A stretch of DNA of 7,123 nucleotides. It comes from Chloroflexota bacterium (GTDB lineage: Bacteria > Chloroflexota > Dormibacteria > CF-121). Under the pieces are notes generated by a model, which was not told the DNA's origin, did no database searches, and saw nothing but the letters and a program-made list of their open reading frames with translations. The stretch lies in contig VBFX01000098.1 in NCBI GenBank assembly GCA_005889395.1, positions 1 to 7,123 of the forward strand. Reading direction: 5' to 3'. The stretch's first letter is position 1; each line of letters opens with the position of its first letter. Shown here one piece after another: positions 1-5,138 of the stretch. Position numbers and translations under genes: made by a program.

Positions 1-776
1 GCTTCGAGCCGATAATCGCCGGCGCGCGGTGACGTCAGGGGGAAGCTGGCAAGGTCATACCAGCCGCCGAAGATCGGCGTGCCGTTAAAGCTCTCGACCC
101 CAACCGGATTGAGTGCGACGCCCTGTCCGTTGCGGACCAGCGTCAGGGTCAGCCCCTGGTCGCCGCTATTGAGGGACGGCGACGGTGAGCCGATCAACTG
201 GACCGTCACCCGCATCCGGCCATTCGTTGCATAGGACGTCCTGTCCGTATCCAGAACCAGGCGGCGCGCGCCATTGGTTGGATCCACGACGGTCGCGCCA
301 TTCGTGATCGCTCCACTCGTCTGCGAGTCGTTCTGCAGCGTCGACGCGGCCGGCGCCGCGAGCGGAGCAACGCCGCCGTGCTGGCTCCGGGTGGCGGGAG
401 CGTAAGCCAGGCCGCCGCTCTTCGTGCTGGACGAACTGGACGTCGCGGTCGGACCCGCTGGGAGGTGCAGATTCTGGATACCCACGGCGATCAGCAGCAG
501 GGCCACCGCTGCACTGCCGATCCAACCCGCCGGCGCCCATCGCCATGCCGGGCGGCGTTGCTCCGGGATGGTGAACCTTCGGGGCGGCGCCTCCATCGGC
601 AAGGCACGGATGGCATGCGCCGTTTCGCGCAGGCCGTCGAGGCGAGTACGGCACTCGTCACAGCCGGCGACATGGTCGGCGACGCGAGCCTGGGTCGCCG
701 AGTCGAGCTCGTGGTCGAGATACGCAGAGAGCTCCTCCAGCGTCGGCTCGGCCGGGATTCGCGGCTCACTCGGCAT
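1..776 (-). CDS. Membrane-anchored zinc-binding anti-sigma factor (C-terminus beyond left edge)
   Basis: This reading frame is open from the ATG at 776 to the left edge, giving 258 codons with no stop, so the C-terminus is missing. Residues 13-52 look like an anti-sigma zinc-finger (zf-HC2) domain: the helix with ELSAYLDHEL is followed by H35-x3-C39-x2-C42, the zinc-binding motif of ZAS-type anti-sigma factors. A basic stretch with PPRRFTIP (64-71) leads to one membrane segment at about 82-100. A Ser/Thr/Ala/Pro-rich linker (about 107-150) follows, then a beta-rich outer domain from about 155. The stretch LDTDRTSYATNGRMRVTV resembles an Ig-like or macroglobulin-like strand pattern, though only loosely. 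The predicted role is to hold the adjacent sigma factor at the membrane and release it on an outside signal. The ATG at 776 is preferred over the one at 782 because GGAGG at 783-787 sits six bases before it. The gene overlaps the sigma gene, implying co-translation. The role is well supported; the signal sensed is unknown. Confidence 0.85.
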   Translation of the reverse strand, partial: MPSEPRIPAEPTLEELSAYLDHELDSATQARVADHVAGCDECRTRLDGLRETAHAIRALPMEAPPRRFTIPEQRRPAWRWAPAGWIGSAAVALLLIAVGIQNLHLPAGPTATSSSSSTKSGGLAYAPATRSQHGGVAPLAAPAASTLQNDSQTSGAITNGATVVDPTNGARRLVLDTDRTSYATNGRMRVTVQLIGSPSPSLNSGDQGLTLTLVRNGQGVALNPVGVESFNGTPIFGGWYDLASFPLTSPRAGDYRLE

Positions 777-1374
777 GGGCATCCTCCGTGGTGCGAAAAA
801 AATCCGGATGCCGCTGCAGGTGCTCCTGGACCTGCGCGCGTGCCCGGGCGATCCGCGACTTGACGGTGCCCAGCGGCACGCGAAGCACGGCGGCGATCTC
901 GTCATACGCCATGCCGTTCACGTCGCGCAGGACGATGGCGATGCGCATGTCGTGGTCGAGCGCCGCGATGCTGTCGCGCACCAGTCGCGTCCGCTCGTTC
1001 GCTTCAGCGCGCTCCTGTGGATCCGGCGTCGCGATCCCAAGGCCGACGACGTTGGATGTACTTGTCTGATCGTCTTCGGGCATGACCCCGTATCTCCGTC
1101 CCCGACGAAAATGGTCATAACAGAGGTTCGCGGCGATCTGGAACAGCCAGGACTTGAAGGGCGCCTCGCGCAGCGTGCGGATCTTCTCCCAGGCGCGGAG
1201 AAACGCTTCCTGCGCGATATCGGCGGCATCGTCCGGCCTGCCGACCATCCGCAGCGCCATGTTGTAGAGCGGTACCTGATATTGCACGATCAATTGGGTA
1301 AACGCCTCCCGATCGCCCCGGCGGGCCCGGCCCACCAGGTCGCGATCGTCGTTCGAGTTGTTAGACGCAACCAT
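766..1374 (-). CDS. ECF (sigma-70 family, RpoE-like) RNA polymerase sigma factor
   Basis: A 202-residue protein of normal ECF sigma length. Sigma region 2 spans about residues 20-93: the RGDREAF start, the DDAADIAQEAFLRAWEKI segment that contacts core polymerase and the -10 element, and the FKSWLFQIAANLCYDHFRR end. A variable linker (about 95-130) leads to region 4 (about 134-186), whose helix-turn-helix MAYDEIAAVLRVPLGTVKSR reads the -35 element. The protein should direct polymerase to a small stress regulon and be held inactive by the anti-sigma factor encoded immediately downstream. The frame stays open far upstream, through the tRNA gene to 1656, but conserved sequence begins near residue 12, so the ATG at 1374 is chosen. 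That start has no spaced Shine-Dalgarno (AGGG abuts the ATG), and an ECF-like promoter overlaps it. GTG at 1335, codon 14, is therefore a possible alternative start. The family assignment is secure; the start is less so. Confidence 0.93.
   Translation of the reverse strand: MVASNNSNDDRDLVGRARRGDREAFTQLIVQYQVPLYNMALRMVGRPDDAADIAQEAFLRAWEKIRTLREAPFKSWLFQIAANLCYDHFRRGRRYGVMPEDDQTSTSNVVGLGIATPDPQERAEANERTRLVRDSIAALDHDMRIAIVLRDVNGMAYDEIAAVLRVPLGTVKSRIARARAQVQEHLQRHPDFFRTTEDAHAE
783..787 (-). promoter_or_regulatory. Ribosome binding site of the anti-sigma gene
   Basis: GGAGG on the minus strand lies six bases upstream of the ATG at 776 and inside the 3' end of the sigma gene. It decides between two in-frame ATGs, because the one at 782 would directly abut this site with no spacer. 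Confidence 0.75.
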
Positions 1375-1388
1375 CCCTGATAAGTTCC
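1364..1388 (-). promoter_or_regulatory. Putative ECF sigma promoter at the start of the sigma gene
   Basis: On the minus strand GGAAC (1388 to 1384) is followed after exactly 16 bases by CGTC (1367 to 1364), which matches the usual ECF -35/-10 pattern. Both elements and their spacing equal those of the promoter at 1746-1770. ECF factors commonly activate their own genes, so autoregulation is expected. The predicted transcription start, near 1350-1357, falls downstream of the ATG at 1374. Either transcripts from here begin translation at a later codon, or the true sigma start is later than annotated, or the match is fortuitous. Confidence 0.5.
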
Positions 1389-1487
1389 CAACGAGCGTAC
1401 TCGGGATATACTCGCCCCCTGCCCGCCGGCCGACGCGAGCCGCGCTCGGGGCGTCGCCCCACGCGAGTGGCGCTTGGTGCCATACGA

Positions 1488-1533
1488 GCGTTTGAGACGT
1501 CAGTGCGATGCGAGCGTTTGAGGCGTTTGAGAC
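1488..1533 (+). repeat. Three short direct repeats upstream of the tRNA
   Basis: The 11-base unit GCGTTTGAGRC occurs at 1488-1498, 1514-1524 and 1523-1533. The last two copies overlap by two bases, and copies one and two share a longer match (CGAGCGTTTGAG). The cluster ends 12 bases before the tRNA, in what should be its promoter region. It could be a protein-binding site or local slippage duplication. No convincing -35/-10 pair was found here. Confidence 0.6.
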
Positions 1534-1545
1534 AATGTCCGGCAC

Positions 1546-1628
1546 GCCGGAGTGTCGGAATGGTAGACGAGGGCGCCTCAAAAGCGCCTGGGCGTAAGTC
1601 CGTGTGGGTTCGAGTCCCTCCTCCGGCA
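1546..1628 (+). tRNA. tRNA-Leu (anticodon CAA, reads UUG)
   Basis: The 83-base sequence folds as a class II tRNA. The acceptor stem is 1546-1552 paired with 1621-1627 (seven perfect pairs) with discriminator A1628. The D stem is 1555-1557 with 1568-1570, around a loop containing GG. The anticodon stem is 1572-1576 with 1584-1588, and its loop CTCAAAA places anticodon CAA at 1579-1581. A long variable arm (1590-1593 with 1598-1601) is as expected for leucine. The T arm is 1604-1608 with 1616-1620 around TTCGAGT, and it carries one U-U mismatch (1605/1619). The 3' CCA is not encoded. The gene lies between the divergent sigma and membrane-protein operons, on the same strand as the latter. Confidence 0.93.
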
Positions 1629-1633
1629 ATAAC

Positions 1634-1650
1634 GTCTGGAGCGGCCAGAC
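1634..1650. other. Small hairpin just after the tRNA
   Basis: GTCTGG (1634-1639) pairs with CCAGAC (1645-1650) around a five-base loop, six bases after the tRNA end. It could mark the tRNA 3' trailer or aid termination, but no T tract follows, so it is not called a terminator. Confidence 0.4.
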
Positions 1651-1682
1651 CGTCACTGTCCGTCCATTTCAGGAGCCTCGCG

Positions 1683-1706
1683 GGGCCGTCGACCGATTGA
1701 CGGCCC
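1683..1706. other. Strong hairpin in the tRNA-to-operon spacer
   Basis: GGGCCGTC (1683-1690) pairs perfectly with GACGGCCC (1699-1706). A G-U and an A-U pair extend the stem inward to ten base pairs, closing on a CCGA tetraloop. No T tract follows on either strand. A factor-dependent or intrinsic stop for the tRNA transcript, insulating the operon downstream, is plausible but unproven. Confidence 0.5.
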
Positions 1707-1725
1707 GCCGGCACCCCGCCATACT

Positions 1726-1766
1726 GCCGCCGAAGAGGCGAGAACGGAACTTTTTCCTTCGGCGGC
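1726..1766. repeat. Ten-base inverted repeat spanning the operon promoter
   Basis: GCCGCCGAAG (1726-1735) is the exact reverse complement of CTTCGGCGGC (1757-1766). The arms are separated by 21 bases, and their centres are 31 bases apart, about three helical turns. The right arm fills the spacer of the putative ECF promoter and ends directly at its -10 element, while the -35 element lies between the arms. This layout suits a regulator operator better than a terminator. Confidence 0.6.
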
Positions 1767-1770
1767 CGTC
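1746..1770 (+). promoter_or_regulatory. Putative ECF sigma promoter of the membrane-protein/ABC operon
   Basis: GGAAC (1746-1750) is followed after 16 bases by CGTC (1767-1770). This is the classic ECF -35/-10 form, with the extended -35 GGAACTT. The predicted transcription start is about 1778-1783, at or just before the ATG at 1783, so the mRNA would have almost no leader. The twin site at the sigma gene makes the neighbouring sigma factor the likely reader. Confidence 0.65.
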
Positions 1771-1782
1771 TTAATGCAGTAG

Positions 1783-4218
1783 ATGCGTGCCCAGCGTCGC
1801 TGCCGCCTGCCCGCGCGGATCGCCCTGGCCGCAATGCTGGCCGCGACCGGCCTGGCGGGGGCAGCCGTTGGCGCCGTGGCCGCCGATGGGGTCACCCTGA
1901 ACGTCCACGTCGGCTACCAGGACGTCGTCAAAGCCGGCGAGTGGATGCCGGTCACCATCGACGCCAGGAACACCGGCGCGGGGGTTGACGGCACGCTCGA
2001 GGTGCAGGAGGCGCTCAACGGCCAACCCGGTGTCACAGGTCTCCCGCTTTACCACGAGTCGATCAGTCTCGCGACCGGATCCAGCAAGCGGATCCGAGCA
2101 TATGTGACCGTGGACGCGAACGGAGTAACCATCACCGCCCGGATCGTTCAGAACGGCCGAGTGATCGTCTCCAAGGACGCGGCGTCGGCGAGCACAACCT
2201 CGACCCTGATCGGCGTGCTCTCCGACCAGCCCACGTCGCTCGACGGTTTCGCCGCCGTGCATCCGGCGAGCGTGGCCGCCCGGGTGGTCCACTTGCGCGC
2301 CGACGACATCGCCGAGTCGGCGATTCCGCTGCGCGCGTTCGACATTCTCGCCATCGACGACTTCGCGACCGACTCCCTGACCGCGGGCCAGAAGATAGCC
2401 ATTAGCGACTTCGTCCGCGCCGGCGGCGATCTTTTGCTTGGCACCGGCGCCGCCTGGCGCAAGACGCTGGCCGGGCTGTCACCGGCGATCCTGCCGATGG
2501 CTGTCAGCGGCACGACGAGGGTGACCACCGCCTTGCTGGGCGGCGGCCCGGTCGAGGTGGCGACCGGCACCCCGACCAGCGCGCCGGCGTGGCTCGCGGC
2601 GGGGGCCCAGGCCCTCCTGCTCGAGCGGCGGGTGGGCGCGGGAATCGTCACGCTGGCGACCTTCGACTGGAACCAGGAACCCGTCGCCGGTTGGAGCGGC
2701 ACCGGCCCGCTGCTGCGCCAGCTCATCGCGCGCGCCGTCTTTGGCTCCGACAGTTCAAGCCAGACCACCCTCTACGCCGGAGGGATGGGCCCTGTGCCTT
2801 TCGGCGTGCAGTCGACGATCGGCACCAGGAGCGGCGCGCTCAGCTCTACGTTAGGCAACCTCCCCGGACTCGACCTTCCCTCCCTGCAACTAACCGGCGC
2901 GCTCGTCCTGCTCTACGTGCTGCTCGTCGGCCCGGTGAATTACCTCGTGCTGGGGGCGATGCGGCGACGCGCCCTCGCCTGGGTAACGGTGCCCCTCATC
3001 GCCGTGATCGCCGCGGGCGGCGCCTATGGGGCGGGCGTCTTCACGAAAGGCCGGTCCGTGCAAGCCAACCAGATCACGATCCTGCACCTGCAGCCGGGCT
3101 GGGATCGCGCCTACCAGGAGACCTACACCGGGATCATGGCACCGAGTCGTGGTGATTACCAGGCCACGATCACCGGCAGCCGGCTGCTGATCAGCCCGAT
3201 CGCCAACAACGGCGCCTACGATGTGTCAGCCTTCGGAACGGGATCGCGCTCGGGCATCCGGATCGATGTCGACAACAACAACATCACGCTTCCTGGAATG
3301 ACCGCTTTTGCATTGAGCGGCTTCGCCACCGAGTCCCTGAGCTCGGCTCCGCAACTGGCCGCCCACATCCAGCTCGTGAACGGGAAGCTCACTGGCACGA
3401 TCGAGAATCGCTCCAACCTGGCCTTCACGGATGCCGTCCTCATCATGGGCGACAATTTTCAGACCTTCGGCGCGCTACGACCTGGGGCGATGACGAGCGT
3501 CAGCCTGGAGGTGAAGCCGGCCAACCAGGCTGGGCAGCCGGTCTATACCCGCATCTACGGCAGCACATTCTTCAATGGGCAGCCGACAAACCAGCCGACC
3601 GAGGTCCAACGCGAAGACTACGCAAAGACGCAGATTCTCTCGCTGTTGCTCACCGGAAGCTTTAACGGCATCTCGCTCACGAGCACGCCAATGCTCGTCG
3701 CCTGGACGCATCAGCCGTTCCAGGATGTCAGCGTCAATGGCAGTCATCCGCGATCCACAAGCGAATCTGCCGTGGCCCTGTCGCTGCCGCTGGACGACAT
3801 TGGTACGGGCTCGTTGCCGTCTGGTGTGGTGAGCGGCCGCATCGTGGATGTCGTGGGCGACTCACAGGGACAGGGACCGCCGGGCATGCTCCTGCTACAG
3901 AGTGGCAGTGTGACCTACGAATTCTCACCGTCGCTCGCCGCTGGCCGGCACCTAACCGGCGCCGCCCTGACCTCCTTCAGTCCGTACATGGGCAAGGTCC
4001 TCCCTGCGCCGGGCGGCGGGACCGGGGCCGCGACGCTCCAGGCCGAGGTATGGGACTGGTCACGTTCGGCGTGGGGCGACGTGGCCTACCAGGACAACGG
4101 CACGACCACGCTGCCCGGCAGCGCCGTCAATCCGCAGACCGGCCTGGTCCGCCTGCGGCTCAGCACGACCAGCGGCTTCGCGGCCGGCGCCATCACCCTT
4201 TCGGGGACGGTTCAGTGA
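1783..4218 (+). CDS. Secreted membrane protein with glutamine-amidotransferase-like domain and large outer domain
   Basis: This 811-residue protein opens with an arginine-rich signal peptide (about 1-34, cleavage near AVAA). A beta-rich domain follows (about 36-140), then an alpha/beta region (about 142-320) resembling the class I glutamine-amidotransferase-like fold: IGVLSDQ, the FDILAIDDF strand, GGDLLLGTG, and a final helix. The only cysteine is C7 in the signal peptide, so the domain cannot be a Cys-dependent amidotransferase and is probably for binding or scaffolding. Two membrane segments follow (about 371-390 and 398-419), joined by an arginine-rich turn. The motif LLVGPVNYLVL recalls proteins encoded beside ABC transporters in Chloroflexota and Firmicutes. 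The remaining roughly 390 residues are a beta-rich extracytoplasmic region with no further membrane segment. The start at 1783 gives a normal signal peptide but has no Shine-Dalgarno. The stop overlaps the ABC ATPase start by four bases, suggesting a shared complex. The function is unknown. Confidence 0.85.
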   Translation: MRAQRRCRLPARIALAAMLAATGLAGAAVGAVAADGVTLNVHVGYQDVVKAGEWMPVTIDARNTGAGVDGTLEVQEALNGQPGVTGLPLYHESISLATGSSKRIRAYVTVDANGVTITARIVQNGRVIVSKDAASASTTSTLIGVLSDQPTSLDGFAAVHPASVAARVVHLRADDIAESAIPLRAFDILAIDDFATDSLTAGQKIAISDFVRAGGDLLLGTGAAWRKTLAGLSPAILPMAVSGTTRVTTALLGGGPVEVATGTPTSAPAWLAAGAQALLLERRVGAGIVTLATFDWNQEPVAGWSGTGPLLRQLIARAVFGSDSSSQTTLYAGGMGPVPFGVQSTIGTRSGALSSTLGNLPGLDLPSLQLTGALVLLYVLLVGPVNYLVLGAMRRRALAWVTVPLIAVIAAGGAYGAGVFTKGRSVQANQITILHLQPGWDRAYQETYTGIMAPSRGDYQATITGSRLLISPIANNGAYDVSAFGTGSRSGIRIDVDNNNITLPGMTAFALSGFATESLSSAPQLAAHIQLVNGKLTGTIENRSNLAFTDAVLIMGDNFQTFGALRPGAMTSVSLEVKPANQAGQPVYTRIYGSTFFNGQPTNQPTEVQREDYAKTQILSLLLTGSFNGISLTSTPMLVAWTHQPFQDVSVNGSHPRSTSESAVALSLPLDDIGTGSLPSGVVSGRIVDVVGDSQGQGPPGMLLLQSGSVTYEFSPSLAAGRHLTGAALTSFSPYMGKVLPAPGGGTGAATLQAEVWDWSRSAWGDVAYQDNGTTTLPGSAVNPQTGLVRLRLSTTSGFAAGAITLSGTVQ

Positions 4219-5138
4219 TCGCCGTCGAGCAACTCACCAAGATCTACGGCCGCCGGACCGCTCTAGACGCCGTCTCATTCGAGGTACCCCGAGGGGAGAT
4301 CTTCGGCTTTGTCGGACCGAACGGCGCCGGGAAGACGACGACACTCCGGATCCTGGCGGCCCTGATGGAACCAACCACGGGACGCGCGTTTGTCGACGGG
4401 GCCGACGTGACCATGCAGCCGGATCGCGTGCACGAGCGCCTCGGCTATATGCCCGACTTCTTCGGGGTCTACGATCAGCTCACATCGGCGGAGTACCTGG
4501 ATTTCTACGCCGCCTGCTACCGCCAGCCGAAGGCGCGGCGGAAGAAGATCACCGACGACCTGCTCGAGCTGGTCGGCCTATCGGATCGGCGCGATCAAGC
4601 CGTTGACACGCTGTCGCGCGGCCTCAAGCAGCGGCTCTGCCTGGCGCGGGCCCTCGTGCACGACCCCGCCGTGTTGCTCCTTGACGAGCCTGCCTCCGGA
4701 CTCGATCCGCGGGCGCGCGTCGAAATGCGCGAGATCTTGAAAGAGCTTCAGAAAATGGGCAAGACGATCGTGATTTCCAGCCACATCCTCCCCGAGCTGA
4801 CGGAGCTCTGCACCATGATCGGCATCATCGATCAGGGTCGGATGCGGGCAACCGGGCTGGTGCAGGACGTCATCCGGCAGCTGACCAGCGGGCGGCGGTT
4901 GCGCATCAGCGTCCTTGGTCAACGAGAAGAGGCGGTCGCGGTCCTCAAGCCGTTGCCGATGATCCACGCGCTCAGCGCGCAGAACGGCGCGATCGAGGCC
5001 GAGTACGAAGGCGACGATGCAACGGCGGCTGCCATATTGCAGACTCTGACCGCCGCCGGAATAAAAGTCTCCGGTTTCAGCCAGCTCGAAGGCGGCCTCG
5101 AGGATGCGTTCATGCGAGCCACGGAGGACACGCCATGA
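4215..5138 (+). CDS. ABC transporter ATP-binding protein
   Basis: A 307-residue cytoplasmic ATPase that should power the permease encoded next. Walker A is GPNGAGKT (34-41), the signature is LSRGLKQRL (133-141), Walker B with its catalytic glutamate is LLLDEP (154-159), the D-loop is SGLD (161-164), and the switch histidine is H190 in VISSH. At the Q-loop the usual GYxPQ reads GYMPD, so aspartate D81 replaces glutamine. I recall GYMPDFFGVY as typical of a subfamily of ABC-2 ATPases, so this is probably functional. A C-terminal extension (about 225-307) is common in this group. The GTG at 4215 is chosen because MIAVEQLTKIYG is the normal family N-terminus. It overlaps the upstream stop as GTGA, and a G-rich stretch (4203-4210) lies just before it. 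The frame stays open back to an ATG at 4050, but that extension lies wholly inside the previous gene and reads as Arg/His-rich nonsense. Substrate unknown. Confidence 0.95.
   Translation: MIAVEQLTKIYGRRTALDAVSFEVPRGEIFGFVGPNGAGKTTTLRILAALMEPTTGRAFVDGADVTMQPDRVHERLGYMPDFFGVYDQLTSAEYLDFYAACYRQPKARRKKITDDLLELVGLSDRRDQAVDTLSRGLKQRLCLARALVHDPAVLLLDEPASGLDPRARVEMREILKELQKMGKTIVISSHILPELTELCTMIGIIDQGRMRATGLVQDVIRQLTSGRRLRISVLGQREEAVAVLKPLPMIHALSAQNGAIEAEYEGDDATAAAILQTLTAAGIKVSGFSQLEGGLEDAFMRATEDTP
5123..5127 (+). promoter_or_regulatory. Ribosome binding site of the permease gene
   Basis: GGAGG lies seven bases before the ATG at 5135, inside the 3' end of the ATPase gene. It is the clearest Shine-Dalgarno on the plus strand and supports coupled but independent initiation of the permease. 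Confidence 0.75.

Noticed and set aside
424..1380. Open plus-strand frame of 318 codons antisense to the sigma/anti-sigma genes
   Set aside because: Composition is what a high-G+C antisense frame gives, and both minus-strand genes have clear conserved domains.
1395..1415. TATATC on the minus strand as a housekeeping promoter for the sigma gene
   Set aside because: No -35 partner is visible at the right distance; it remains only a weak possibility.
1508..1536. A -10-like GACAAT (1531-1536) as tRNA promoter
   Set aside because: No acceptable -35 lies 16-18 bases upstream and the implied start is only a few bases before the tRNA.
1375..1656. Upstream extension of the sigma factor frame to 296 residues
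   Set aside because: The extension runs through the tRNA gene and a repeat-rich spacer, and nothing in it resembles an ECF N-terminus.
1634..1706. Rho-independent terminator after the tRNA
   Set aside because: Two hairpins are present but neither is followed by a T tract; the only T run (1751-1755) lies in the loop of a different repeat and belongs to the putative promoter.
4050..4214. Longer ATPase start at the ATG at 4050
   Set aside because: It would add Arg/His-rich sequence overlapping the upstream gene; the GTG at 4215 gives the standard family N-terminus and a typical four-base overlap.
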